Shown here piece after piece: positions 1 to 11,691 of a stretch of 64,000 nucleotides of DNA. The translations under genes were made by a program, and so were the position numbers. The notes beneath the pieces are model-generated. The model was not told where the DNA came from. It was given only the letters and a program-made list of their open reading frames with translations, and ran no database searches. The DNA comes from Salminus brasiliensis. Taxonomy: Eukaryota > Chordata > Actinopteri > Characiformes > Bryconidae. Numbering within the stretch: position 1 is the first letter of the stretch; every line of letters begins with the position of its first letter. The stretch is taken from positions 30,450,721-30,514,720 of the forward strand of contig NC_132900.1 of assembly GCF_030463535.1 (NCBI RefSeq). The letters run 5' to 3'.

Positions 1-344
1 GTCACAGGGTTATCTGTTATCATTATAGCCTGTTTCTGCAGCCCCCCCTAGAGGCTATTCTGCCAATGGTTAGATATTTATTGTACTGGTGTATATAATA
101 CGTACCTGAACTTGACCAACATTTTAGCCTAGATTTGTTCTCTGTGAGTTGCAATCACAGGGAAATGGTCACACACACACACACACACACAAGGCTCCAG
201 CATGTGGTAGGAGTTCCCTCTAAGGAGCATTCAAGGACAAAGCAGCTCATAGAAAGGTATCTAGCAGGCCGACGGGCCGCTGTGCTTTCCTAAAGATAAC
301 ATCCGGGCCTCCTCATCTCAGTACAGCCCATAATGATTTTTTTG

Positions 345-683
345 TCAGCTAATTGCTGATACAGATGTGCAAATGCACACACAAACACAGCCTGTAGAGA
401 AGGACCCACAACCACAAACCTATTACCACCATGCCAGATACCAGGCGTAAGCTAGTAGTAGTACAGGGGTATAAAGCCCCCCAGCACTGAGCTGTGGAGC
501 AGTGCAATCAAATCCTCACAGCAATGCTCCAGCTCCAAAATCTAGTAGAAAGCCAGTCTTCTCTGGACAGTAGAGACAGTTACTCCAACAGAAGCAGGAT
601 CAGCTCTTTTTAATAGCCTTGATTTCAGAAGAAACAAGGAATATGAGCAGGTGTCCCAATACTTTTGTCCATATAGCGTGTGT
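345..683 (-). mobile_element. MITE copy (family M1), internally deleted
   Basis: This is a reverse-strand copy of the commonest repeat in the window, called M1 here. The right edge at 648-676 reads as the reverse complement of the GGACAAAAGTATTGGGACAC terminus. Internal M1 segments (the AAAGCCCCCCAGCACTGAGC block near 474 and the TCCAACAGAAGCAGGATC block near 583) follow in the usual order. The left part keeps only the segment with the CA-rich stretch. M1 has roughly 30-bp imperfect terminal inverted repeats starting ACACTATATGGACAAAAG and carries no coding capacity. The ends suggest a non-autonomous Tc1/mariner-type element, but that class is inferred. Confidence 0.6.
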
Positions 684-813
684 GGTGTATGTTGGTTTTT
701 AATTATTCATCCTAGGGGAGGGTCAGTGTGCGGGTATGTGGTCAGTCTTGATGGGCCGAGTGGCGGAAGTGCCGTAAAAGTGATGCCATACCCACTGGAC
801 TCTGGAATCCTCG

Positions 814-853
<40 letters not shown>

Positions 854-1136
854 CTTCCTCCTCTTCCGCTCTTTCACCCGGGTGACCCGGAGAGGGCCAT
901 TTAAACATACACACACATACACAGATTGTTTTAGCAGCTGGGATGTAGAGCGAAAACATGAGTCTCTCTCTCGCGCACTCTCTCTCTCTCTCTCTCACGC
1001 ACTCTCTCTCTCTCTAGCAGCAGTTTAAACCCCGAGCGTCCGCCGTTCCTGCGCTGTTGAGTTCAGCTACTGCAGTTTGTAGCTATTTATGCGCCTCTGT
1101 GCGTGTTTACAGACGATGGTGTGTACTACAGCGCCG

Positions 1137-1915
1137 GAAACCAGTGACCATCATGACTAAGCTGGTCGACCAGCATGCCCAGCATGCAAAAACTGATCGA
1201 CCAGCATGACCAGCAAGACCAGTGACCATCATGACTAAGCTGGTCGACCAGCATGCCCAGCATGCAAAAACTGATCGACCAGCATGACCAGCAAGACCAG
1301 TGACCATCATGACTAAGCTGGTCGACCAGCATGACCAGCATGCAAAAACTGATCGACCAGCATGACCAGCAAGACCAGTGACCATCATGACTAAGCTAGT
1401 CGACCAGCATGACCAGCATGCAAAAACTGATCGACCAGAATGACCAGCAAGACCAGTGACCATCATGACTAAGCTAGTCGACCAGCATGACCAGCATGCA
1501 AAAACTGATCGACCAGCATGACCAACAAGACCAGTGACCATCATGACTAAGCTAGTCGACCAGCATGACCAGTATGCAAAAGCTGATTGACCAGCATGAC
1601 CAGCAAAACCAGCAAGACCAGTGACCATCATGACTAAGCTAGTCGACCAGCATGACCAGTATAACAAGCTGGTTGACCATCATGACTAAGCTGGTTATTC
1701 AGCATCACCAGTATGCAAAAGCTGATTAACCATCATGACCAGCAAGACCAGTGTCCACCATGATTAAGCTAGTCGACCAGCATAACCAGTATGTAAACGT
1801 TAATTGACCAGCATGACCAGCAAAACCAAGCTGATCAACCAGCAGGACCAGCAAGACCAGTGACCACCATGTTTAAGCTAGTCGACCAGCATGACCAGTA
1901 TGCAAACGCTAGCAG
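1137..1915. repeat. 78-bp minisatellite (GACCAGCATGACCAG-rich)
   Basis: About six near-identical 78-bp units start with CCAGTGACCATCATGACTAA at 1141, 1219, 1297 and so on. They then decay into shorter, diverged copies up to about 1915. Each unit holds the motif GTCGACCAGCATGACCAG and an AAAAACTGATCGACCAGC block. Because 78 is divisible by three, a 186-codon frame stays open on the reverse strand with a 26-residue period. That frame is an artefact of the repeat, not a gene. Related dispersed sequence occurs at 11940-12410 and 54300-54600. Confidence 0.9.
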
Positions 1916-1919
1916 ACCA

Positions 1920-2382
1920 TGCTGCCTAACGCCAGGTGTGAGCTAGAGGGGTACAAAGCCCCCAGCATTGAGCTGTGGAGCAGTGGAACTACATGTGTTA
2001 TCTAGAATGATGGACGGTGCTCCGTCCAGTACTTTTGGGGTAAGCTGGGGATGGTGTGGTGTGGTGATCATCCAACATCTTGACCTCACTACTGCTGTTG
2101 TCACAGGATGCAGTGAATGCAATCTTCACAGCAGTGCTCCTTTAAAATCTAGTATCTTTGCCCATGGGTTTCACGTTGGCCCCACATATGGATGCCCACC
2201 AGGGTCAGTGATGGGACCAGCAGGGGTTAAACATGGGCCCCACACATGTACAGACCCACTCAGAGGCCCATCTAGCTACCTTCTACCCACATGAGCATGT
2301 CGGCTGGGATATCCGTCATTTCATCAGTTCAACAAAGATTGAGAGAGCAGGTGTCCCTATACTTTTGTCCATACAGTGTGGA
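1920..2382 (-). mobile_element. MITE copy M1, interrupted by repeat C
   Basis: A reverse-strand M1 copy. The internal block occupies about 1920-2150 and the terminal segment, with the reverse complement of GGACAAAAGTATTGGGACAC in diverged form, lies at 2340-2380. Between them (about 2155-2312) is a piece of another dispersed repeat, called C here, so one element seems to have inserted into or recombined with the other. Confidence 0.55.
2155..2312. repeat. Dispersed repeat C, copy 1
   Basis: It contains the phrases CCCACATATGGATGCCCA and TTAAACATGGGCCCCACA. Longer copies lie at 11692-11945 and 26833-27130. The class is unknown: no terminal repeats, promoter boxes or coding frame could be seen. 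Confidence 0.55.
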
Positions 2383-2389
2383 CTGCTTG

Positions 2390-3170
2390 TTGTAGAGGAC
2401 AGTGTGAAATGCTGGATTTCCCGTAGCGTCTGTTTACTGTAGAGGAGCTGACACATGGTAGAAGAGTGACCTCTTCCTCTTTACCCGTTTCGCTCTAAGT
2501 CAGGCACTTGGGAGCTGGACCCGGCTAGCTTACAGGAACTGGATGTAGGGCTGCCACCTTTATTTCCACAGGAAGTCACTGTTATTGACGAGCCGATTGA
2601 TTGCCTGTCAGGTCAGCGCTGCATGCCGTTCTTGTCACTTTCCGACCTTTGGAAAGCCGGTCATTCACTTAATACGTTTGCTGGATTGTCCAGAACCTGT
2701 GGGTACATGCTAAGGGAATGGTAGGCCCAGCTTCTGAAGGCCTCCTCTGTTATCGTTGATCCTGTTGAATTCGTGGAAAGCTGGCCGAGCGAATGTGGGG
2801 AAGGCCGTGTCAGATAAACACACGGCCATTGACTCTCTCATTTCCAGCTCCGCCGCACGGAAGGCCCGTCTCAAACCCTGATCAATTGACACTGTAGCTT
2901 AGTCACACGGTCGCTGGGGCTATTTTTGGTGCACAATACATGTAGGCTTATAGGAGGATTTCATGGCTAGCAGCAAAATAGCAGCGATTCGCTTTCGTAT
3001 CTTCACTGGATTGGATCGGACGTCTCGATATGGGATAAAATATCGGGTCTGATCTCCCAGAACGGTCTGGGACTTAGTATTCTGCCTGTAGAACTTATGG
3101 TCATAGTGTTCATAGTGGTAATGTGAGTGAATACACTGTCCACAGCCTGCAGTTCTAGTTGTATTTGACA
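2390..3170. other. Non-coding stretch, mostly unique sequence
   Basis: No gene could be supported here. The part from about 2520 to 2900 looks non-repetitive and of even base composition, without an exon-like frame flanked by good splice sites. It could be conserved regulatory DNA upstream of sh2b2, but that is only a guess. Confidence 0.3.
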
Positions 3171-3175
3171 TACGC

Positions 3176-3460
3176 AATATGGACAAAAGTATTGGGACAC
3201 CTGCTGATTCTGTCCTGTGAAGAAGGCTTTCTGCTAGAATTTTGAAAAGGATTTGACTGCTGTGAGGATTTGATTGCATTCAGCAACAAAAACATTACTG
3301 ATGTTAGGCCCACCTCATCATCCCCAACTTCTCAGCTCATCCTAGAAGTACTGGATGGAGCTCCACCACCATCATTCCAGAGAGCACAGTTCTTCCATTG
3401 CTCCATAGCTCCTCAATGCTGGGGGGCTTTACACCCCTCTACTAGCCCACAGCCATGGAT
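3176..3460 (+). mobile_element. MITE copy M1, left half
   Basis: A forward copy with the intact terminus GGACAAAAGTATTGGGACAC at 3181, followed by the internal TTGATTGCATTCAGCAAC and GGATGGAGCTCCACCACC blocks and the GGGGGGCTTTACACCCCTCT block. The right half and right inverted repeat are missing. Confidence 0.65.
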
Positions 3461-3689
3461 GTGTTTCCATGGTGTTTGGATGCGCAGAAAACAGCAGAAT
3501 GCCTTGTTACCAACTAGTATTGCTAATAATGCCAACCTGGGACATAAAAAGTGGGGCATAATTCGGGTAGATTCCAGTTGTGGGGAAAAATGTGGTGCGA
3601 TGTCATTCCCAGCTCTGACATCCGGCTTCCGAGGTAAGTGGACTGACCAGCAGTTATCTGACGCACTAGTGCTGAGGTAGTCTGTTAAT

Positions 3690-3790
3690 GGGGAAGTGGT
3701 GGCTCAGCGGTTAGAGTGCCAGGCTATTAATGATAGGGTTGTGGGTTCGATACCCGGGCTCCGCAAGCTTGCAGAGGCTGCATCCAAATT
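3690..3790 (+). mobile_element. tRNA-derived SINE head (family S1)
   Basis: It carries the RNA polymerase III box A-like GTGGCTCAGCGGTTAGAG and box B-like GGTTGTGGGTTCGATACC, about 35 bases apart, as in a tRNA-derived SINE head. The body of the family is missing after about 3790. It does not fold as a functional tRNA in an obvious way. Confidence 0.6.
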
Positions 3791-4950
3791 CTATTGTCAA
3801 AACTCTGGGCTGTAGACTAGCAGAAACAGCTAAGAAGGCTGGGAAGGCTGTTTTCCTCTTTTTCAGTGTTTACGAATGTTAGCATACTCGTAAATAAAGT
3901 GTAGAAATATGACAAATTTTCCTCCATTAGAACCTAAAAACTGTGGTTTCTTACACTGTGCCGCTGCCGATAGCAGCTGCTCTGGGCCGTCTGAGACTCA
4001 TGGAGCTGTGGCTGAGCTAGCTAAGCAAAGGTGCAGAGGATTCAAAGCAGTGCAGAGGTGTAATGGTCAGACTGATGGTTGAGTTCCTGTTTCAGTATCT
4101 GAATTCACTAAAAAGAAGGCCGTCCACATACTTTTGGAAATACAGTGCACATCGGTCACCTTCAGATTACTCAATTACTGACCGAAATGGAAACTTTCTG
4201 CCTTTTCTTTGTTCCTCTTTCCGCAGCTGATCTGCTGGAAATAGAGTACTGAAAGTGAACCTACATGATTGCCGTATTCTCTCGTATCCACCACAGTTTC
4301 CAAGAAAATAGCAGCCTTCGATTTCCGCTGAGTTCTCAGGATGGCCGGCGTGAGAGCAACTTTTTTTGGTGGATAAAATCATCACACAAGCAGGCCTACA
4401 GTGACCATTCAGGGACCACCCCAGGGACCTGAATCTGGAACACGGCCTGTGCTGTGGTGTTTAGCCGGCTAGCTAACTTATCTAAGCCTAGAAAGCGGCT
4501 ACGAGTCCAAACCCAGCAGAACCGGCCTCTCCTTTCTCCTTTCTGTTCCTCCCAACAACACCTCGTTCTCTTAGACCCTTCTTTTATAGGAACACTCTCA
4601 TTTTCATCTATTTCCATCTCAGGGGACAATTTGACCCAAACCATGACCCCGGCCTCAGCACAACAGAGCCACCGGACCTGCTGGTGGCATGGAAGTCTCC
4701 ATATTCCTGGAGGTTCAGGAGTCCAGCTTCGGCTGCAGCAGTGGGGTTATGTCCCTGCCGAGTCTCAGTTTCAGTCTCGAGTCTCGCTGCTTCAGGGGTT
4801 CCTAAGTCTTGGTCTTACTCGCTGGGGGTCCAGGGGGCAGGTCAAAAGAGTGTGTTAATAAATAAGGAACCTGAATGCTCAAAAAAACGAATAAAGGGCT
4901 GTCCCCCAGACCCAGACTTGGTCTAAGCTTAGAAAGGGAGGGGGGGGGGT
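3791..4950. other. Intergenic, no gene seen
   Basis: Mixed sequence without a supportable exon. A short MITE end (GTCCACATACTTTTGGAAAT) lies at 4121-4140. The open frames here have no recognisable protein content. Confidence 0.4.
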
Positions 4951-4954
4951 TATG

Positions 4955-5140
4955 GTATTTGGCTGATGTTACAGGTAACACAGGTGGGAGAGTGTAGGGT
5001 TAGGAGTCTTGCCCAAGGGCTCTTATTGGTGTATAGTGGGGTGCTTGCCCAGCTGGGAAGTAGAACCCACTTACTATGCTACACCAGTCACTAGCATGGT
5101 GGTTAACGGCACCACAACAACTATTATTGGCTTCGTCCAC
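4955..5140 (-). mobile_element. Diverged tRNA-derived SINE fragment (family S2)
   Basis: It matches, with many changes, the reverse-strand SINE at 14340-14573. Shared phrases are GTTAGGAGTCTTGCCCAAGG and CTCTTATTGGTGTA, and the tail motif TATTTGGCTGATG is also similar. It is a decayed retroposon copy. Confidence 0.45.
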
Positions 5141-5149
5141 ATATGAGAA

Positions 5150-5835
5150 ACCACGTAAAACACCATATAAAGTTATAATAATAATAATAATGATGAATTT
5201 GCAGGTTAAATAGAGCAAGCTAGGGTGCAAGACCAGACCAAACATGGATTACAGAGTAAGAAGAGCTGAATTGTTCAGATTGTGAGCATTGGATTGTGGG
5301 TATTGTAGTGAATTTACTGCTGTTGTCTGGGCAGAGGTCCGAAAAGACTGCGTAAGGGTCGGTACAGCTCAGGATAACGCCTTCAGTCTGACGTATGGCT
5401 ATGGCATCACTAGGAATCGAACTGGTGGTCGAACCAACGCTAAATATCAGCCTCACGTGAAGTGCCCTGTAAACAGGCCTGCTCATGGATTTTGAAATAT
5501 GGCCGACGCAAACCGCAGGTGTCCGCTCACAAACCCCAAAAGGTCTGGATTCTGGCTTTCTGCTCCAGTGCGGAGCCCCAGGCAGCTGTCCAGACAGTCG
5601 CGCTGATCTGTCCGTCACGCAGGCAGACAAGAGGCGAGAGACGACTTGTGTGGGGAAGAGCTCCATCAGCAGATTTCTAAAACGCTGCTTATGTAAGAGC
5701 GTCTGCTGTGGGCTGTCTCTTCAGAGCTTTCACACAGCCTCAGACCCCCGCCCCTACAGTCCTTCCCTCTGGGACAGGACAAGACAGCAAATTCAGCATT
5801 GGTGTTGGGCACAGATGAACAAACACACACCAGTG
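5150..5835. other. Intergenic, no gene seen
   Basis: A short (ATA)n run lies near 5177-5190. The rest is apparently unique sequence. Several overlapping open frames exist on both strands, but none shows a family signature or exon-like borders. Confidence 0.35.
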
Positions 5836-5837
5836 AA

Positions 5838-6006
5838 ACACACACAGTGACCATAAGCACACGTGCCCTGGGCACGAGTGGTGGGCAGCCATTGCTGCGA
5901 CGCCCAGGGAGCAGAGAGAGGGTAAAGGGCATTGCTCAAGGGCCCAGCAGTGGTATTGAACCCACCCCCTGTCACCCACTGCTCTAACCACTGAGCCACC
6001 GCTGCC
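5838..6006 (-). mobile_element. tRNA-derived SINE S1, partial
   Basis: Reverse-strand S1 copy. The phrases GGGTAAAGGGCATTGCTCAA and CCACTGAGCCACCGCTGCCC mark the body and the tRNA-like head. The left CA-rich part is truncated. Confidence 0.6.
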
Positions 6007-6009
6007 CCC

Positions 6010-6807
6010 AGGTGTAAACAGGTGGCATTTCCGGGTGCTAAGTCTTGCATCTTATTATTAATATTATTATTTTTAATTTTTTTATTTTTTTGAGTTCGTA
6101 GAGCGAACACTTAAAACACCTCAGACATAAACTGTGTATTAATATCCCTTTTATTTAAAAATTCATATTCATATCCAAATGTGAACTTAAAAAGGTAGTA
6201 CGTGACGGGGTGGTAAAATTTAGTAAAGTTATGTTAGCCACTTTTCAGGACCTTGATCATTTTTGCTGACCTCTGTATTTCCCATTGTGTTTACTTGTTT
6301 TTATTGATTTTTTTATTAATTAATAATTGTCTTATGTTAATTTAAATATAATCCTGAAAATATAAAAAGAAAAATGGAAGCTTTTAAGCCATGTAAAGAC
6401 AGAAACAGTGCTGTTGTGTTGCTGTCTGTAGTCTGGGATAGTCCAGATTCATTTTGAGGGAGTGGACACTGGACGGTAAAGCTGGTCAGCTAGAATCAAG
6501 ATATTAGCTTAGCTCAGAGATCCGCTTGCTTCCCGCCTCAGAGCATCACACTTGTGTTGGATTGTATCTGATTTAATGCCGCCATGTTGTTTTTTACCAG
6601 GTGTGTGTGTGTGTGTGTGTCAAAGTGAGAACCGCAGGCTTGCCCTTGAATCTCAGCAGGGGAATTAGTTACAGTCGGCGGAGGACTGTTCTACACTAAG
6701 CCTGTGCGACAACTTGACCGATCCTGATGAGTTTTTTTTTTCACGCTCCAAACCACAAGAAAGCCGCTTGCATGGAAAATTCCAGGAAGCCAGGCAGGGA
6801 ACCTTAA

Positions 6808-6863
<56 letters not shown>

Positions 6864-7125
6864 CACATTTTCAGGACACTAAACAGACACAAAGCCTGCA
6901 GACTGAGGACCAACAACATGGTCCTGACTTTTAACGGTTAAACATTTTAATAATAAATGACTTTTTTGGGGTGTAAAGGTTAGAGTTAGAGTTAGGGTGA
7001 GGTTTAGGACTACGCTTAGGCTCAAGCTTAGACTTCTAAACATATCTTTTATAATTACAGATATAAACAGACCCGCATTCTGCCACAATAATAGGGCCAT
7101 GAGATCAAATACTGATGTTTCATAG
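6010..7125. other. AT-rich intergenic DNA with a (TG)n microsatellite
   Basis: AT-rich sequence without a supportable exon. A (TG)n microsatellite fills 6811-6858 and a shorter one 6601-6620. At 6976-7030 there is a degenerate run of GGTTAG-like words (see findings). Confidence 0.45.
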
Positions 7126-7670
7126 CAGTTCCTGAATCATTTGTAGTAGATACTGAATCATTTATTGTAGATGCAGAATCATTTGTTGTAGGTACTGGAT
7201 AGTTTGTTGTGAGCACAGAATCATTTGTTCTAGATACTGAATCATGTGTTGTAGTTACTGAATCATTTGTTGTAGATACTGAACCATTTATTGTAGATAC
7301 TGCAGCATTTATTGTACATACAGAATCATTTCTTGTAGGTACTGTATCATTTGTTCTAGATACTGAATCATTTGCTGTAGATACTGGATCATTTTTTTCT
7401 AGATACTGAATCATTTGTTGTAGGTACTGAATCATTTGTTGTAGGTACTGAGCCATTTATAGTAGATAATGAATAATTTATAGTAGATAATGAATCAGTT
7501 ATAGTAGATAATGAATTATTGAATACTAAATTACGTATAAAAACAACTAGAACATTTTTTGTAGATAATGCATCATTTATAGTAGATACTGAATCATTTT
7601 TTGCAGATACTGAATCACTCATTGTATAACCCACATCATTTATACTAGATACTGGAAGATTCATAGAAGA
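7126..7670. repeat. 21-bp minisatellite, first block
   Basis: About 26 diverged copies of a 21-bp unit whose consensus is GAATCATTTGTTGTAGATAC plus T. The last third (from about 7450) is more degenerate. The open frames on both strands follow the repeat period and should not be read as genes. Confidence 0.85.
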
Positions 7671-8118
7671 AACTTAATAATTACATGTTACTGAATAACA
7701 GACTTTACAATTACAACTAAAAAGCCTAGGGTTCGAGGTGTCACCTTCAAGCACTTCAGTCTATTGGCAGTGCTTTTCTATGGAGACTCCATAGACGCTG
7801 TTTGTGCTCTGGTAGCTCCTAGATAAGCACCCTCATTCATATACCTTACTGTAGTCTTTGGAGTAGAGAAATGGGTGTATGTGCGTGGATGGAGCGGGTG
7901 GGGGAGAGGTGGGGGGCTTGGGGGCGTCTGTTATAAATATATAAATGTAAGCCGGAGCTCACGCATTAATGTCTCTCACTCATGAATGTTTCGCGAGGGG
8001 CTGTTAGCGCGGGAAACACTGTCCCACAATTCCCTCTGGTTGGCAGAAGGGATAATGAGTCACGTGCACTTTCACCACAGGACCACAGGATCTCTCCGTC
8101 TCTCCATCTTCATCTCTT

Positions 8119-8153
<35 letters not shown>

Positions 8154-8240
8154 TTCGGCCGTAAGGATTAATTGCTGCTTGTTCATATTAATAGTCTCTT
8201 AAGCTTCAAGATCCATTACTGGAGGATGTGCTGAAGCTCA

Positions 8241-8315
<75 letters not shown>

Positions 8316-8754
8316 CTACACACATACATTGAGATGTTTGTAGAGTTGCCTGTATCCCAAGTGACTTCCACCTTCCACCACATCCTTATTTTTACTCTCA
8401 CTGTCCATTAAATCAGCTGCACTTACCGTATAGGAGCACTGTGTGGTAGAATTTGGGAAGTGGGTCATTCTCAGCACTGCACTGACACTGATACACACTG
8501 ATGGGGTGTGTTTTCTGTATAACAACGGATCCTAGCATGGACCTAACGTGGTACATTGCTCCGCTAAACTGACTAACATCAGTTTTGGGAAACTGTGGGA
8601 AGGTTTTTCGCACCACGGTAGTTCGAACCATGTTGGTAGTCCAAACTACAGTGTTTCCAGATGTGTTCGGCCAGAGTTTCACAGCTGGAAACTTGCATAA
8701 ACTCACATTTTGTAATGTTATGTCAAAATATGGAGAGTTGTGACCAAAATCCCA
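7671..8754. other. Intergenic, microsatellites between two minisatellite blocks
   Basis: No gene seen. It holds a fragment of M1 (7745-7815), a CT/CA microsatellite (8106-8152), and a (TA)n(CA)n run (8240-8315). A short fragment with GGGTCATTCTCAGCACTGCA near 8462 looks like a piece of another dispersed fish repeat. Confidence 0.45.
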
Positions 8755-9655
8755 TTATTGTAGATACAGAATCATTTGTTGTAGATGCAGAATCATTTGT
8801 TGTAGATACTGGATCATTTTTTCTAGATTCTGAATTATTTGCTGTAGATACTGCAGCATTTATTGTAGATGCAGAATCATTTGTTGTAGGTACTGGATCA
8901 TTTTTTCTAGATACTGAATCATTTGTTGTAGCCACTGAATCATTTGCTGTAGATACTGCAGCATTTATCGTATATACAGAATCATTTGTTGTAGATACAG
9001 AATCATTTGTTGTAGATGCAGAATCATTTGTTGTAGATGCAGAATCATTTGTTGTAGGTACTGGATATTTTTTTCTAGATACTGAATCATTTGTTGTAGC
9101 CACCGAATCATTTGCTGTAGATACTACAGCATTTGTTGTAGATGCAGAATCATTTGTTGTAGGTACTGTATCATTTTTTCTAGATACTGAATCATTTGTT
9201 GTAGCCACTGAATCATTTGCTGTAGATACTACAGCATTTATCGTAGATACAGAATCATTTGCTGTAGATACTGCAACATTTATCGTAGATACAGAATCAT
9301 TTGTTGTAGATACAGAATCATTTGTTGTAGGTTCTGTATCATTTGTTGTTGATACTGAATCATTTGTTGTAGATACTACAGCATTTATCGTAGATACAGA
9401 ATCATTTGTTGTAGGTGCTGTATCATTTGTTGTTGATACTGAATCATTTGTTGTAGATACTACAGCATTTATTGTAGATGCAGAATCATTTGTTGTAGGT
9501 ACTGTATCATTTTTTCTAGATACTGAATCATTTGTTGTAGCCACTGAATCATTTGCTGTAGATACAGTAGAATTTACTGTAGATGCAGGATAATTTGTTG
9601 TAGGTACTGTATCATTTTTTCTAGACACTGAATCATTTGTTCTAGATACTGCCAC
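8755..9655. repeat. 21-bp minisatellite, second block
   Basis: About 43 copies of the same 21-bp unit as at 7126-7670, better preserved here. Variants such as TTTGCTGTAGATACTGCAGC recur at regular spacing, which hints at multi-unit duplication. The unit is divisible by three and lacks stops in one frame on each strand. That produces two overlapping 310-codon frames (8661-9593 forward, 8723-9655 reverse) with seven-residue periods. I treat both as false. Confidence 0.9.
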
Positions 9656-9659
9656 AGTT

Positions 9660-10405
9660 TCTGCCGGTGGTACCGTTTTAGGCTTAGTCTGGAAGTGAGA
9701 ACACTGCTGATTCTACATTTAACTCACTCCTGTTGGCTCTATTTTTGCCGGTACAGCAGCACATCGAAAAAGGCCAGACAGGCAGTTAATCGAATGTCAA
9801 ACAGGATGTAAGGAATCATGTAGCGGATAATGGATTCTGCATAGAGCGCTTCTTCAAGGAATCCTCGGAAGGCCTCCAGAGTTTATCTTAATATCCTAGG
9901 AGCCTAGTTCTCCTATTTTTGTTCCATGTGTCTGACTTTTTGTTCCAGTGAAAAGCAAAGCGGGTTCAGGAAGGCTGATTTGTTCCCATGATTCATGAAT
10001 TATTGCTCTATGCTGACTCATCATCCTTTGTGTCCGATTTCTTTGTGTCTGGTCCCTGAAGGAGCACTGGAGCGTCTGTCTATCTGCTTTACATTAGCGA
10101 AGCCTAATGAGACTGGAATCACATCGCCATCAGCAGAGAATAGCTTGCAAGAACACACAGTGTCACTGATGCGAAGCACCATTATCTGTTTGAGAACTTA
10201 TGCCGCCCCCTTGTGGGGGAGAGTCTTCGCCTGGTTTTCAATGGCATTTGATGATGCATGTATTAAAGCTAAAGAAGAGCAGAAGAGCGTTTACGCAAAA
10301 ATATCAGCATTTTATTTTATCTACTGCATTTCATTGTTGTGACACCAAAAAAAACATTCTTTTTTAAAAATATTAATTTTGTCAGAATTTTTACTTTTAC
10401 TTATG
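9660..10405. other. Intergenic, no gene seen
   Basis: Largely unique sequence with no exon supported. The forward open frame at 9995-10342 has no recognisable domain and ends in AT-rich DNA. Confidence 0.35.
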
Positions 10406-10409
10406 TCTC

Positions 10410-10605
10410 CCAATTAGGTACTGCCAGTAAACCCACCCATTCATAGCTTTCCCTCGCACTAGCAATGCTGCCAACACTAGGAGGTTAAGAATTTGACATG
10501 TCTCCTCCAATACATTCAAAGCCAGCCTCCACCTGCCAGGTGGGCGACACACTTGGAGGAAAGGGCCGGGTCCCCAGCTAACAGACGCCTGAGAGAGCGC
10601 CATGG
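10410..10605 (-). mobile_element. tRNA-derived SINE fragment (family S3)
   Basis: It shares CACTAGCAATGCTGCCAACA-like and GAAAGGGCCGGGTCCCCAGC-like phrases with the copies at 16345-16535, 19610-19870 and 24215-24500. Only the middle of the family is present. Confidence 0.5.
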
Positions 10606-10609
10606 TATA

Positions 10610-11690
10610 GCCATGTTAGCTACATTAGCCTCATAGATTAAAATATGGTCTCCACCACATCGTTCTGTGGCTGTAAGTACGGTTAGCTAACCACGCTGAG
10701 AAAACCGGGCTCTATATTTAGCCCAGAATTGTTCGCTATCTGGGTTGGAATCGGCCCAGAACTATTGGTGCGTCCCTACTGTATCGAAGTCAGTGTAGGC
10801 TCCGCCCCTTCACGTGAAGCTTCCACGATGTCTTGGTGGTGACATCGCCTCGTAAGTCAACACGAGACCGCTGGGAAGTTCATTTTGCTTTCCGAGTCCT
10901 GTGAGACACCCTGCTTGGCTACGAACTGAGCGTGTTGGAAGCGTCCTGCGATCCGGCTAAAAATAAAGCGACCTTTGGACGACACACATGATGACATGAC
11001 AAATTTGCCCCCATTTCGACCTCAGCTATGTTCCCCTAGAAAGCAGATGAAGGGGGTCCTGGGGAAAGCCAAAAAATAAAAAAGGGGGATAGAACAGGGG
11101 CAGTTTTCGCAGAGAGGCAAAGAGAGGGAATGGTGAGAGAGAGCGAGAGCGAGCAAGAGCGAGCGAGAGCGAGAGAGGGCTGGCGATAATGGAATGTGTT
11201 GTTTTGCTCGACACCTCAATGCCACAGCGAGGGCTTATGTGTGATACAATGAGGCTTGGCAGCGGCGTAGCCTGGTGAGGCCTGTGGGAGAGGGTGAGAG
11301 AAAGAGGGAGAGAGAGGACGAGTAGGGATGAATGACTCTCACTCTGAATAGGGCGAGAGAGAGTAGCTCGGACGGTCAGCTTCGTTCAGGAAAGAGAGTG
11401 CTCACTGAGAGTGCTTCACACCTCCGCTCCTCAGCATATTTTTCTCTGGCGTCCGTGTTTGGAAGAAGCAGGCGAGGAGGAGATGGGCTCGGAAATGCCA
11501 GGCGAGTGCTGGTATTTGCTGGACCCTGTAAAAGCAGGAGAAGCTCCGACAAGACCCTGCTTTTGACCTGGTCCTTGATGGTCAAAGTGGTGGAAAAGCT
11601 GGTCATCCAGGTAAAAACATACCCTATCCCAGATGACATGCCCATGCAGGGCCCGTATGTGTAGCCCAACCTGGAACCAGAGCGTTTTGA
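10610..11690. other. Intergenic, GA-rich patch
   Basis: No gene supported. Purine-rich GAGCGAGAGC-type simple sequence lies at 11100-11180. The stretch 11330-11560 is less repetitive and could include an untranslated first exon or promoter of sh2b2, but I could not identify one. Confidence 0.3.
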
Positions 11691-11691
11691 C

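Noticed and set aside
1107-1667. 186-codon reverse frame with a 26-residue repeat
   Set aside because: It follows the 78-bp minisatellite exactly, with no signal or domain beyond the repeat.
3690-3790. tRNA gene
   Set aside because: Box A and B-like motifs are present, but the sequence belongs to a SINE family with several copies in the window and shows no intact tRNA fold.
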